This document shows, in pieces, positions 8,647-18,089 of a DNA stretch of 64,000 bases; within the stretch, counting starts at the first letter, position 1; every line of letters begins with the position of its first letter. The notes under the pieces were generated by a model. That model had not been told where the DNA came from and did not search any database. It saw only the letters and a list, made by a program, of their open reading frames with translations. This stretch comes from Polynucleobacter sp. AP-Nino-20-G2 (GTDB lineage Bacteria > Pseudomonadota > Gammaproteobacteria > Burkholderiales > Burkholderiaceae): NCBI RefSeq assembly GCF_018688235.1, contig NZ_CP061313.1:1347130-1411129 (forward strand). The letters are read 5' to 3'. Position numbers and translations under genes: made by a program.

Positions 8647-9516
8647 TTAGGATGTGAATCCATAGAGCCTTTGAGGGTTAGAGCATAGAATGCGGTTCCT
8701 CAATGCCTCTTCAGGCGCATACAAGGCAAGACTCTCTAGCATTTGCGCAATCGAAGGCATAACACCCCAATTTGCAACATGGGGCCAATCAGAGCCCCAA
8801 ATACAACGATCTGGCGCAGCCTCAATTAACGCTTGCGCATAAGGCACAACATCGACATATGGTGGAAGTTGATCCGTCAAGCGATATGCGCCAGAAACCT
8901 TCACCCAAGCGCGCTCTCTCACCAAACTTAAGAGCGCTTTAAAGCCGGGTGACTCCATTCCAACTGAAGTTCTCAGGTAGCCCATATGATCAATTACTAA
9001 AGTGGATTTCATATTTTGCATACGCGGAGTTAGCGCGGGCAAATCATTCGCATCCAACAAAAACTGGATATGCCACCCCCAATCTCTTGCGAGCGCATCA
9101 CACTCCTCTAGTTTTGATAAATCCAAACCACCGCCAGAGAACATCACATTCATACGGATACCAACAACACCTTTATCTTTCATATTTTGATAATAGGCAT
9201 CGGGTTGATTCAGCAAGGGTACAGCAACCCCCCGCAATCTTTGAGGATGATTAGCCAGAGCCTTAAGCATGGGCTCGTTATCCTGTCCATTCACGCTCAC
9301 TTGAATCAGCACGCCATAGGTCATTCCAACCTCATCTAGCATCTGAATATATTGCGCTTCAGTGGCCTCAGGGGCGGTATAAGAACGATCTGGAACAAAG
9401 CTGGCCGCACTGATTACATGGGCATGCGTATCAACTGCACCCTTTGGAATCACAAATGGAAAAGGACCACCTTGATGCAATGGTGGTCCTGGACAAAGCG
9501 GAATGGTGATTCCCAC
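8647..9516 (-). CDS. Amidohydrolase-family (TIM-barrel) metal-dependent hydrolase
   Basis: The 289-residue product belongs to the amidohydrolase 2 superfamily (PF04909), like 2-pyrone-4,6-dicarboxylate lactonase. The N-terminal metal motif VDTHAHV, the His in IDHMG near residue 178, and the C-terminal GSDWPHV (metal-binding Asp) are visible, so it should be active. It starts with GTG. It is 14 bases from the preceding MFS gene on the same strand, implying a transporter-hydrolase pair for uptake and opening of a lactone or carboxylated ring. I cannot name the substrate. Confidence 0.82.
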   Translation of the reverse strand: MGITIPLCPGPPLHQGGPFPFVIPKGAVDTHAHVISAASFVPDRSYTAPEATEAQYIQMLDEVGMTYGVLIQVSVNGQDNEPMLKALANHPQRLRGVAVPLLNQPDAYYQNMKDKGVVGIRMNVMFSGGGLDLSKLEECDALARDWGWHIQFLLDANDLPALTPRMQNMKSTLVIDHMGYLRTSVGMESPGFKALLSLVRERAWVKVSGAYRLTDQLPPYVDVVPYAQALIEAAPDRCIWGSDWPHVANWGVMPSIAQMLESLALYAPEEALRNRILCSNPQRLYGFTS

Positions 9517-9529
9517 TAACTAAACTCGC

Positions 9530-10792
9530 TTAGTTCGCTTGCAACTCTCGTCCGCGCGTTTCTGGAAGAGCTACCGCAGCGATAAAGAACACACCATACG
9601 CAATCACAGCGAAGATGGCAATTGCCATTGCTAAGCCATATTGAGCTGAGAAGTAACCCACCAAGGCCGGAAATAGAGCGCCAATACCACGACCAAAGTT
9701 ATAGCAAAAACCCTGGCCTGAGCCACGTAAACGGGTTGGAAACAACTCAGTCAAAAATGCACCCATGCCAGAGAAGTAACCACTAGCAAAGAAGCCAAGC
9801 GGGAAACCAAGCCACATCATCATCTCATTGGTAATCTCCAATTGGGTGTATGCCAAAACTAAAACAATCGCGCCAATTGAGAAGGTCATAAATAATTTCC
9901 GACGACCATAGCGATCGGCCATCCATGCACCAACCAAATAACCAATAAAACTACCAACAATCAAGAATGCTAGGTAGCCAGTAGAACCAACTACCGTTAA
10001 CTTACGCTCAGCCTTGAGGAAAGTAGGCACCCAAGTAGTAATTGCATAGTAGCCGCCTTGTGCACCCATGGTTAACAGGGATGCCAAGATTGTTGTTTTC
10101 AGAATGCCTGGTTTAAAGATTTCAAAAATAGAAGGTGAACTACCTTGGGCAACCACCTTTTCACGGGCGATCTTTGCAATCTCTGGCTCTTCAACGTGAC
10201 GGCGAATATAAAGCAAAAGTACTGCCGGGAAGAAGCCAACAACAAACATCGCACGCCAAGCCATATCGGGAGGCAACAAGCTAAACATGATGGCTTGCAA
10301 GAGTACGGCAGCGCCCCAACCAACAGCCCATGCAGATTGAACGGTACCCACCGCACGCCCACGATACTCGGCGCGGATAGTTTCACCCATCAATACGGCT
10401 CCTGCCGCCCACTCACCACCAAAACCAAATCCCAAAAGTGCGCGAGCAATCATGAGTTGATTAAAGTCCTGAGTAAACGCGCAAATTAAGCTAAAGCTAG
10501 AGAACCACAGGATGGTGAACTGCAAGGTGCGCACGCGACCAATACGGTCAGCCAAATAACCCGCAAACCAACCACCAAATGCGGAAGCCAACAGCGTGCC
10601 AGTCACAGCAAGCCCTGCCATGCCGCGATCTACCTGCCATACTGCAATAATAGTGCCAATGACCAAGGGGTAAATCATGAAATCCATGCCATCTAAAGCC
10701 CAACCCAAGAAGCAACCCCAAAAGGTTTTCTTCTCTTTCGGATTCATGACCTTATAAAAGCCGGTCAGACTTGTATCGGTTTGTTGACTCAC
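9530..10792 (-). CDS. MFS transporter, organic/aromatic acid symporter type
   Basis: The 420-residue protein has twelve probable membrane helices and the MFS loop signature GYLADRIGRVRT after helix 2, repeated as WMADRYGRRK after helix 8. The first helix contains ALDGMDFMIYPLV, an Asp-bearing pattern typical of proton symporters for aromatic or other organic acids. It starts at GTG with the strong site GGAGAC just upstream. It leads the two-gene operon with the amidohydrolase and is divergent from pxpBC across a 108-base gap. Substrate unknown. Confidence 0.85.
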   Translation of the reverse strand: MSQQTDTSLTGFYKVMNPKEKKTFWGCFLGWALDGMDFMIYPLVIGTIIAVWQVDRGMAGLAVTGTLLASAFGGWFAGYLADRIGRVRTLQFTILWFSSFSLICAFTQDFNQLMIARALLGFGFGGEWAAGAVLMGETIRAEYRGRAVGTVQSAWAVGWGAAVLLQAIMFSLLPPDMAWRAMFVVGFFPAVLLLYIRRHVEEPEIAKIAREKVVAQGSSPSIFEIFKPGILKTTILASLLTMGAQGGYYAITTWVPTFLKAERKLTVVGSTGYLAFLIVGSFIGYLVGAWMADRYGRRKLFMTFSIGAIVLVLAYTQLEITNEMMMWLGFPLGFFASGYFSGMGAFLTELFPTRLRGSGQGFCYNFGRGIGALFPALVGYFSAQYGLAMAIAIFAVIAYGVFFIAAVALPETRGRELQAN

Positions 10793-10900
10793 TTTGTCTC
10801 CTTTATTTTTATAGACTCTGATTTAATGAATGAGTGCTCTCTTTATAAACCAAATATTCCCGCTATAGGGCAAACTAGTAAAAACCCTTAACCCAATCTT

Positions 10901-12625
10901 ATGATGCATTGCACTCTCATTGGCGATCACAGCGTCTTAATGGATTTCTCAAAGTCCATGAACCCGCTCGAACAAATTCACGGCATCAGCAAAATGCTGT
11001 TTACCAATAAACCTTCTTGGGCCGCTGAAATCACTCCAGGTTTAGACTCCCTCGTCATCAAGTTGCAATACTTGGATGGCGAACCTGACAGCACTAGAAA
11101 CTTAGCTATCGCAGAGCTCACTAAGCTTGCCGAAAAATTTCAGAAACTCAAAATCAAAGCCGCTGACGCAAATAGCATTCATCGCATTCAGGTGTGCTAT
11201 CACCCCGATTTATCACTTGATCTTGCACCGATTGCGCATGCCTGCAATATGACAATTCAGGAGGTAATCAATTTACATAAAAGTGCTACTTATACAGCCG
11301 ACATACTGGGATTCATGCCGGGCTTCGCATACTTCAGCGGACTTGATCCCAAGCTAAAACTTCCACGCCTACCCTCACCAAGACCCGCTGTACCAAAGGG
11401 AAGTGTTGCGATCGCAGAATTGCAAACCGCCATTTATCCACGAACCACCCCAGGTGGATGGAATATTATTGGCAGATCGCCCAATGCATTATTTGACATT
11501 GAAAAACATCCGCCAGGATTATTCATGGCGGGCGATCAAATGCAGATTGATGAAATCTCGCTAGATGAATTTTCTGCTCTTGATAAAAGCAATACTCGCC
11601 CCGAATTTATCCGAGCAACTGCAGACCCAATCAAAAACGCATTGATTGAAATTACACAAGGCGGCACTCTCACGACTATTCAAGATGAGCCGCGCCAAAA
11701 TCTGTCGCATTGGGCTGTTGGACCTGGTGGCGCTTGCGATTTGCGCTCCCTACAACTTGCCAATGCTCTGGTGGCCAATCCTCTCGATATGGCCGCTATT
11801 GAAATGACCTCAACAGGCCCAAGCATTCTTTTCCATGCTGATACTTGCATCGCGTGGGTTGGCGCCAATTGCGAAGCGATAGTCAATGGCGCACGTATTC
11901 CTGGCAATCGTCCAGTATGGATAGCCCATGGTTCTAGCCTTAAATTTTCACCCCTTAATCCTGGCTTTCGCGCCGTTTTGAGTATTGGTGGGGGACTCGA
12001 TCTTCCCGATATTCTGGAGCGCAAAGGCTCTCATCTGAGTGCTGATATTGGGCATAAGCGCCTAGAGAAAGGGGATGTGTTATTCCTCAAAAATCCACAA
12101 GCGCCATTGAGATCAGAATTTCTCAAAAAGCTACATCAAAACGCCCCTCTTCCCAGCTTCCCCAAGTGGAAAATAAGATCGCCTTTTTTACCCAGCAGTA
12201 GTGTCACATCAATTTACTGTCTACCAGGGCCTCATCTTCATTTCCTGACAGCAAAAGACAGGAATCTATTCTGGTCCAGCATTTGGACGGTGAGCAATCA
12301 AAGTAATCGAATGGGGGTTCGCCTGCAAAGCGATTTCAAAATTAAAAAAAGTCTGCCTAATATTCCTTCGCAAGCAATTACCTTTGGGACCGTGCAATTT
12401 CCTTCATCGCAAGAGCCCATTGTCATGCTCGCGGAGCATCAAACCACCGGGGGTTACCCACGCCTTGCGGAAGTCATTCAATCCGATCAAGTCAAATTAG
12501 CGCAAATGAAACCGGGCGATAAACTCCAACTGATTCCCATCGACCTGCAAGAAGCAGATCGTCTCAACGCAGAGGCGTTAAAGTTACAAGCATCGACCAT
12601 CAATTCAATCAAAGCAATCATTTAA
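10901..12625 (+). CDS. pxpBC: 5-oxoprolinase subunits B and C fused (PxpB-PxpC)
   Basis: This 574-residue protein joins two subunits that are usually separate. Residues 1 to about 220 form the KipI/PxpB part (GFMPGFAYFSGLDPKL, then VPKGSVAIA and TTPGGWNIIGR), and about 226 to the end form the KipA/PxpC biotin-carboxylase-like part (TTIQDEPRQNLSHWAVGPGG, later TTGGYPRLAEV). With PxpA it should perform ATP-dependent opening of 5-oxoproline (pyroglutamate) to glutamate. No clear ribosome binding site precedes ATG 10901; the ATG at 10904 is an alternative. pxpA follows after 16 bases. Fusion is inferred from one uninterrupted frame covering both domains. Confidence 0.9.
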   Translation: MMHCTLIGDHSVLMDFSKSMNPLEQIHGISKMLFTNKPSWAAEITPGLDSLVIKLQYLDGEPDSTRNLAIAELTKLAEKFQKLKIKAADANSIHRIQVCYHPDLSLDLAPIAHACNMTIQEVINLHKSATYTADILGFMPGFAYFSGLDPKLKLPRLPSPRPAVPKGSVAIAELQTAIYPRTTPGGWNIIGRSPNALFDIEKHPPGLFMAGDQMQIDEISLDEFSALDKSNTRPEFIRATADPIKNALIEITQGGTLTTIQDEPRQNLSHWAVGPGGACDLRSLQLANALVANPLDMAAIEMTSTGPSILFHADTCIAWVGANCEAIVNGARIPGNRPVWIAHGSSLKFSPLNPGFRAVLSIGGGLDLPDILERKGSHLSADIGHKRLEKGDVLFLKNPQAPLRSEFLKKLHQNAPLPSFPKWKIRSPFLPSSSVTSIYCLPGPHLHFLTAKDRNLFWSSIWTVSNQSNRMGVRLQSDFKIKKSLPNIPSQAITFGTVQFPSSQEPIVMLAEHQTTGGYPRLAEVIQSDQVKLAQMKPGDKLQLIPIDLQEADRLNAEALKLQASTINSIKAII

Positions 12626-12641
12626 GGCGCGAAGGTAGGCA

Positions 12642-13361
12642 ATGGATATTAATAGTGACATGGGTGAAGGTTTTGGAGCGTGGGATATGGGTAATGATGT
12701 TCAATTGCTCGATTACATTACATCAACCAATATTGCCTGCGGATGGCATGCTGGAGACCCTTCCCGCATGAAAAAATTAGTACAGCTTGCAATAGAAAAA
12801 AATATCCACATTGGCGCACATCCAGGACTACCAGATCTCGAAGGCTTTGGAAGACGTGAAATGGCCATCTCAGAAGATGACGCCTACAACTATGTTCTCT
12901 ACCAAGCAGGAGCACTACAGGCCTTTATACGTGCTGCAGGAGGCACTTTGCATCACGTTAAACCTCACGGCGCACTCTACAATCAAGCCGCCAAAAACAT
13001 CAAACTAGCACGCGGCATCGCAAACGCAGTAAAAGACTTGGGGGCCAATGTGATCCTGTATGGATTGGCAGGCAGCTGCCTAGTTGATGCCGCCAATGAA
13101 CTTGGCGTGCCAGTCTGGCAGGAAGTATTTGCAGACCGTCGCTATACCAAAGAAGGGTTTCTAGTGCCCCGCAATCAGGCGGGAGCGATCATTGAAGATG
13201 ATTCTGCAGCACTTAAACAGGTATCGCAAATGGCCAAAGATGGGCAGTTAATTGCGATTGATGGCAGCATTGTAAAAATACAAGCTGATACTTTATGCAT
13301 TCATGGAGATAACCCACATGCTGTTCAATTTGCAAAAAAGATTCAGGCTGCCCTACGCTGA
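12642..13361 (+). CDS. pxpA: 5-oxoprolinase subunit A (LamB/YcsF family)
   Basis: PxpA completes the 5-oxoprolinase complex with the fused PxpBC product upstream. The 239-residue sequence begins with the family signature MDINSDMGEGFGAWDMG and contains STNIACGWHAGDP, IGAHPGLPDLEGFGRR, VKPHGALYNQA and the closing IDGSIVKIQADTLCIHGD. Length is standard (about 250). The 3' end overlaps the convergent MFS gene by 19 bases. The operon lets the cell use or detoxify pyroglutamate formed from glutamine and glutathione. Confidence 0.95.
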   Translation: MDINSDMGEGFGAWDMGNDVQLLDYITSTNIACGWHAGDPSRMKKLVQLAIEKNIHIGAHPGLPDLEGFGRREMAISEDDAYNYVLYQAGALQAFIRAAGGTLHHVKPHGALYNQAAKNIKLARGIANAVKDLGANVILYGLAGSCLVDAANELGVPVWQEVFADRRYTKEGFLVPRNQAGAIIEDDSAALKQVSQMAKDGQLIAIDGSIVKIQADTLCIHGDNPHAVQFAKKIQAALR

Positions 13362-14575
13362 TTTACCAACTTAAATCCAATCAAGATAATCATTGATTGA
13401 AGTAATGCAACCCCGACGAATAGCAACTTAGGCAAACCGGCATCTAAGAAGATGCCGAAGACCAGGGGACTTAGCGCAGCCCCTAAATCAATGCCGGAAT
13501 AAACAATCCCATACACCCTGCCCGATGAGCCAGAGGGTGTTGCAGCACGAATCATTAAATCGCGAGATGGCGCGGCAATCCCCAAACCAAGACCGATCAC
13601 AATGAAAGTAATGACAATCAATTCGACAGGAACTAAACCCGTTGCCAATAACAGGCCCATCACAATATTGACGGTAAAACAGATCGTAATGATGCGCTCG
13701 GGCACTTTCAATTTGGTTGCCAGGTAGCCGCCCAATAACATTCCACCAGCCCCGCCCATAGACATCAGCGTTAAGTAGTAATTACCCGAGCTCACAGCAA
13801 TCTCATATATTTTGAAGAGTGCAGTCGGCGCAAAAGATTGCAGGCCAGTAGTTGCCGCCATGCTAAAGAAGAAGAAAACCCAACAAAGCCAGACGACCGG
13901 TAGTTTTAGAAATCCAAAAGTACTCATCGGTGCGCCGCCAGGATTACTCGCCACATGACTAGCTTCTGACTCATCCCGTCTTGCCTGCACATCATCTACT
14001 AGGCGTGCTCGACTCACCCAAAGGATGGCGAGAATAAGCACCTCAAGAACCGCGGCAGATAAAAAGGCGATGCGCCAATCAAATATTGTCGTTACCGCAA
14101 CCATAAACGCAGGCGCAGCAGCCCAGCCGATATACCCTGTTACCCCATGGATGGAATAGGCATATGGCAAATTTGGCGGGGAAATCTTATGGTTAATGAG
14201 GGTGTAATCAACTGGATGAAATATCCCATTTCCACAACCGGCGATTACCGCACCAAGTACCAGCATGGGATAGCCATTACTTTGTGAATACGTCAGTGCA
14301 GCCAAAGCAAGCAAACCCACTCCAGCAAACAATACTGGACGAGCGCCGATGCGATCGACTAAAAATCCAGAGGCTGCTTGCACAACACAAGAGGTCACAA
14401 AGAAGATGGTCATCAACAAACCAAGTTCAGCATAGTTAAAGCCAAACTCAGCCTTCAACCAAGGAAACATTGGCGGAAGAATTAAATGAAAGAAATGGGA
14501 GCTGCCGTGAGCCAGGCTAATTAAACCAACAACCCGGACATCACTGGCGCGTCTAGCTTTGAGGGCGTCAATCAT
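13343..14575 (-). CDS. MFS transporter
   Basis: The 410-residue protein has about twelve membrane helices. The N-terminal motif SLAHGSSHFFHLILPPMFPWL resembles fosmidomycin-resistance-like and related MFS exporters; the helix 2-3 loop has GFLVDRIGARPVLF. The substrate is unknown. It is convergent with pxpA, with a 19-base overlap, and lies 62 bases downstream of clpB on the same strand, but nothing suggests shared function with either. Confidence 0.85.
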   Translation of the reverse strand: MIDALKARRASDVRVVGLISLAHGSSHFFHLILPPMFPWLKAEFGFNYAELGLLMTIFFVTSCVVQAASGFLVDRIGARPVLFAGVGLLALAALTYSQSNGYPMLVLGAVIAGCGNGIFHPVDYTLINHKISPPNLPYAYSIHGVTGYIGWAAAPAFMVAVTTIFDWRIAFLSAAVLEVLILAILWVSRARLVDDVQARRDESEASHVASNPGGAPMSTFGFLKLPVVWLCWVFFFFSMAATTGLQSFAPTALFKIYEIAVSSGNYYLTLMSMGGAGGMLLGGYLATKLKVPERIITICFTVNIVMGLLLATGLVPVELIVITFIVIGLGLGIAAPSRDLMIRAATPSGSSGRVYGIVYSGIDLGAALSPLVFGIFLDAGLPKLLFVGVALLQSMIILIGFKLVNQRRAA

Positions 14576-14592
14576 GTACCGAGTTTACTGGC

Positions 14593-14608
14593 GCAGGAAA
14601 AATCCTGC
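14593..14608 (-). terminator. Small hairpin downstream of clpB
   Basis: GCAGGA-AAAA-TCCTGC forms a 6-bp stem in the gap between clpB and the MFS gene. No U tract follows on the minus strand, so it is at best a weak terminator. Confidence 0.3.
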
Positions 14609-14637
14609 AGAACACTACTTTTTTACAGCTCCAAAGC

Positions 14638-17232
14638 TCACTTAGTGAAACTAAAGTCACCTTTTTTGTCGACATCCACAGGAACGGTGTCCTTAGGACC
14701 AAACTTGCCCTCTAGAATCATCTTGGAGACCGGGTTCTCAATGTACTGTTGAATAGCTCGCTTAAGCGGTCTTGCTCCAAAGACCGGATCAAAGCCTACC
14801 TCCGCGATCTTATTGAGAGCGGCATCACTCACTTCCAGCTGCATATCGATCTTAGCCAAACGATCTGAGAGGTTCTTGAGTAAGATCTTCGCGATATTGG
14901 CAATATTGCCTTTATCAAGACCGTGGAACACAACAATCTCATCAATCCGATTGAGGAACTCTGGACGGAAGTGATTCTTGAGCTCTTCAAATACCGCATC
15001 CTTGATCTCTGACTGCTTCTTATCCGTCATTGACTGAATAAGATGCGAGCCAATGTTACTTGTCATCACAATCACAGTGTTCTTAAAGTCCACAGTGCGG
15101 CCCTGGCCATCCGTGAGACGACCATCATCCAACACCTGCAAGAGTACATTGAAGACATCTGGGTGAGCCTTCTCGATCTCATCAAATAAGATCACGCTAT
15201 ACGGATGACGACGGACCTGCTCAGTTAAATAGCCGCCCTCTTCGTAGCCGACATAGCCTGGAGGCGCGCCGATCAAACGCGCAACACTATGCTTTTCCAT
15301 GAACTCACTCATGTCGATGCGAATGAGATGATCTTCGCTATCAAACAAGAAGCCAGCCAGCGCCTTACAGAGCTCTGTCTTACCGACACCAGTTGGGCCT
15401 AAGAATAAGAATGAGCCATAAGGGCGATGCTCTTCGGCAAGACCGGCACGTGAGCGACGAATCGCATCAGATACCGCACGAATAGCCTCTTCTTGACCAA
15501 CCACACGCTTGTGAAGGAGCTCTTCCATCTTCAGCAATTTATCGCGCTCACCCTGCATCATTTTTGACACAGGAATACCAGTCGCACGAGACACAACCTC
15601 AGCAATCTCTTCAGCGCCTACTTGGGTGCGCAACAGCTTGTTCTTCACAACACCATCTTTATCACCCTTCGCTTCCGCAGCAGCAGCCGATTTGAGCTTA
15701 GCCTCAAGCTCTGGCAACTTAGCGTATTGCAACTCAGCTACTTTCTCCAATTTACCTTCGCGCTGGAACTTCACAATCTCAGCCTTGGTCTTCTCAATCT
15801 CTTCCTTGATGTGGGCGGCACCCAATACGGCACCCTTTTCAGCCTTCCAGATTTCTTCAAGGTCAGCATATTCAGCGCCCAAACGCTTAATCTCATCTTC
15901 AATTAAGCCGAGGCGTTTTTGTGATGCTTCATCTTTTTCTTTTTTCACCGCTTCGCGCTCAATCTTGAGCTGAATGAGGCGACGCTCAAGCTTATCCATT
16001 ACTTCTGGCTTCGAATCTATCTCCATCCGAATGCGTGAACCCGCTTCATCAATTAAATCGATTGCCTTATCTGGCAAGAAACGATCTGTAATGTAGCGAT
16101 GGGATAACTCCGCCGCTGCCACGATAGCGGGATCGGTAATCTCTATACCGTGATGCAACTCATAGCGCTCTTGTAAACCACGCAAGATGGCAATCGTTGC
16201 CTCAACGCTTGGCTCTTCAACCATCACCTTTTGGAAGCGACGCTCTAAAGCGGGATCCTTTTCGATGTACTTACGATACTCATCTAATGTAGTTGCGCCA
16301 ATGCAATGTAATTCGCCGCGTGCCAAAGCAGGCTTGAGCATATTGCCAGCATCCATTGCGCCATCACCCTTACCAGCACCAACCATCGTATGAATTTCAT
16401 CAATAAAGATGATGGTTTGACCTTCATCTTTAGCGACATCGCTCAGAACCGCCTTGAGACGCTCCTCGAATTCACCACGGTACTTGGCGCCCGCCAATAA
16501 CAAGGCCATATCTAAAACGAGCACGCGCTTGTTTTTCAGGGTTTCCGGAACCTCGCCGTTAATGATGCGTTGGGCTAAACCCTCTACGATCGCAGTCTTA
16601 CCTACCCCAGGCTCACCAATGAGGACCGGATTGTTTTTGCCACGACGTTGCAAAATTTGAATGGTGCGACGAATCTCATCATCGCGACCAATAACGGGAT
16701 CCAACTTACCCATGCGAGCACGTTCAGTTAAATCGACGGTATATTTCTTCAAGGCTTCACGTTGACCTTCAGCATCTGCACTATTCACTGATTCTCCTCC
16801 GCGCACTAAATCAATAGCCGCTTCTAACGATTTACGATTTAAACCATTCTCACGAGCAATCTTGCCAAGCTCACCCTTATCATCTGCCACAACCAACAAA
16901 AACAATTCGCCAGCGATGAATTGATCATTACGCTTATTGGCTTCTTTTTCACATAAATTCAGCCAATTGCTCAAGTCACGACTGACCTGTACTTCACCAC
17001 CAGTACCCGATACCTCAGGTAAGTTACCAATGAGTTTCTCTGTAGCCTTTTCTAGGCCAGGCACATTGACACCAGCACGTGTGAGCAAGCTCTTTGCGCC
17101 GCCATCAGCATCGCGCAACATCGCCAGCAACAAATGGGCTGGCTCAATATATTGATTATCTTTAGCCAAAGCTAAGCTTTGAGCCTCGCTCAGCGCTTCT
17201 TGAAATTTAGTAGTTAACTTATCTATTCTCAT
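14638..17232 (-). CDS. clpB: Disaggregase ATPase ClpB
   Basis: ClpB is the hexameric Hsp104-type AAA+ disaggregase that works with DnaK to rescue aggregated proteins. The 864-residue protein has the N domain (residues 1-150), first AAA+ module with Walker A GEPGVGKT near residue 207 and FIDEIH, a long coiled-coil middle domain (about 410-530), and a second AAA+ module with GPTGVGKT and LFDEIEKAHPDVFN. Length matches the family (about 860). A sigma-32-like promoter lies 50-77 bases upstream, fitting heat-shock control. Confidence 0.99.
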   Translation of the reverse strand: MRIDKLTTKFQEALSEAQSLALAKDNQYIEPAHLLLAMLRDADGGAKSLLTRAGVNVPGLEKATEKLIGNLPEVSGTGGEVQVSRDLSNWLNLCEKEANKRNDQFIAGELFLLVVADDKGELGKIARENGLNRKSLEAAIDLVRGGESVNSADAEGQREALKKYTVDLTERARMGKLDPVIGRDDEIRRTIQILQRRGKNNPVLIGEPGVGKTAIVEGLAQRIINGEVPETLKNKRVLVLDMALLLAGAKYRGEFEERLKAVLSDVAKDEGQTIIFIDEIHTMVGAGKGDGAMDAGNMLKPALARGELHCIGATTLDEYRKYIEKDPALERRFQKVMVEEPSVEATIAILRGLQERYELHHGIEITDPAIVAAAELSHRYITDRFLPDKAIDLIDEAGSRIRMEIDSKPEVMDKLERRLIQLKIEREAVKKEKDEASQKRLGLIEDEIKRLGAEYADLEEIWKAEKGAVLGAAHIKEEIEKTKAEIVKFQREGKLEKVAELQYAKLPELEAKLKSAAAAEAKGDKDGVVKNKLLRTQVGAEEIAEVVSRATGIPVSKMMQGERDKLLKMEELLHKRVVGQEEAIRAVSDAIRRSRAGLAEEHRPYGSFLFLGPTGVGKTELCKALAGFLFDSEDHLIRIDMSEFMEKHSVARLIGAPPGYVGYEEGGYLTEQVRRHPYSVILFDEIEKAHPDVFNVLLQVLDDGRLTDGQGRTVDFKNTVIVMTSNIGSHLIQSMTDKKQSEIKDAVFEELKNHFRPEFLNRIDEIVVFHGLDKGNIANIAKILLKNLSDRLAKIDMQLEVSDAALNKIAEVGFDPVFGARPLKRAIQQYIENPVSKMILEGKFGPKDTVPVDVDKKGDFSFTK

Positions 17233-17281
17233 TTTTAGCCCTATCTACTCTATCTATTTTTTATTAATTTCTATCTATAGA

Positions 17282-17309
17282 ATATAGGGACATTCTTGGC
17301 AATTTCAAG
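17282..17309 (-). promoter_or_regulatory. clpB: Sigma-32 (heat shock) type promoter of clpB
   Basis: On the minus strand CTTGAAA (17309-17303) is followed after 13 bases by CCCTATAT (17289-17282). The sigma-32 consensus is CTTGAAA, 11-16 bases, CCCCATNT, so the -35 is perfect and the -10 differs at one base. The untranslated leader between it and the ATG at 17232 contains three TAGATAG repeats (17241-17277). Confidence 0.8.
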
Positions 17310-17346
17310 TGCCTTAGACCCCTTTTAAGCGAATTTACCCCTAACT

Positions 17347-17619
17347 TTGACCTGGCTTGTTTACCTCCTAGAATGCTCTGATGGCAGCTATTACGCTGGC
17401 ATTACCAATCGACTAGAACATCGCTTGGCAGCCCATAATTCAGGGGAAGGCGCTCGCTATACAAGGTCCCGTAGACCCGTCATCCTTTTAGCCACCCAAG
17501 AGCACCCAGATCGATCTGAGGCTTCCAAGGCGGAAGCAAAACTGAAGAGGTTGCCAAGAGTAGAAAAGCTGGGATTTTTTGAGGGTAGCGAGACAAGCAA
17601 GATCACTACTACGCTCTAG
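17347..17619 (+). CDS. GIY-YIG nuclease family protein (YhbQ-like)
   Basis: This 90-residue protein is a single GIY-YIG domain of the UPF0213/YhbQ type: VYLLECSDGSYYAGITNRLEHRLAAHNSGEGARYT, with the following RRPV and KAEAKLKRL. It starts with TTG at 17347; no ATG exists nearby in frame and the sequence opens at the family's usual position. Proteins of this group are thought to act on branched or damaged DNA, but the role is uncertain. It is convergent with moaE, overlapping by 4 bases, and divergent from clpB. Confidence 0.82.
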   Translation: MTWLVYLLECSDGSYYAGITNRLEHRLAAHNSGEGARYTRSRRPVILLATQEHPDRSEASKAEAKLKRLPRVEKLGFFEGSETSKITTTL

Positions 17620-18089
17620 CTTTGATTCCAGCGTGCCATTGCAGCATCATCTGTCACGCGGGCATCTACCCATCTTGCGCCTTCTGGAGTGTCTTCCTTC
17701 TTCCAGAATGGGGCCGCTGTCTTGAGGTAGTCCATGATGAACTCACAAGCAGCAAAAGCCTCGCCTCGGTGCGCGCTTGTGACGGCAACCAAAACAATTT
17801 GATCTTCAGGCAACAATGGGCCGACTCGATGAATAACCAGGGTTTTATAAATATCCCAACGGCCCTTGGCCTCAGTAATGATTTCTTCTAGAGCTTTTTC
17901 AGTCATGCCAGGGTAGTGCTCTAGAGTCATGCCCTTTACCTTACTGCCATCATTCATATCGCGCACTGTGCCCACGAAAGCAACAACAGCCCCTACTCGT
18001 GGATCATCCTTGCGAAGCGCTTTGATTTCGGCACTTAAGTCAAAATCAGCCTCCTGAATGCAGATCAAATGGCTCGCCATCTTAGCCAC
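17616..18089 (-). CDS. moaE: Molybdopterin synthase catalytic subunit
   Basis: MoaE receives sulfur from thiocarboxylated MoaD and inserts the dithiolene into precursor Z. At 157 residues it has the typical length, with FVGTVRD, LEHYPGMTEKAL, VIHRVGPL, TSAHRGEAFAAC, the catalytic Lys pair in PFWKKED and the closing RWVDA. It is the last gene of the minus-strand operon and overlaps moaD by 8 bases, keeping the two subunits in balance. Confidence 0.96.
   Translation of the reverse strand: MAKMASHLICIQEADFDLSAEIKALRKDDPRVGAVVAFVGTVRDMNDGSKVKGMTLEHYPGMTEKALEEIITEAKGRWDIYKTLVIHRVGPLLPEDQIVLVAVTSAHRGEAFAACEFIMDYLKTAAPFWKKEDTPEGARWVDARVTDDAAMARWNQS

Noticed and set aside
15622..15973. Open frames of 94-115 codons on the plus strand inside clpB
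   Set aside because: They are antisense to a fully conserved gene, show no family features, and reflect the codon bias of clpB.
17241..17277. CTATCTA repeats as a possible CRISPR or microsatellite
   Set aside because: Only three short copies with irregular spacing inside a 5' leader; no spacer-repeat pattern and no cas genes.
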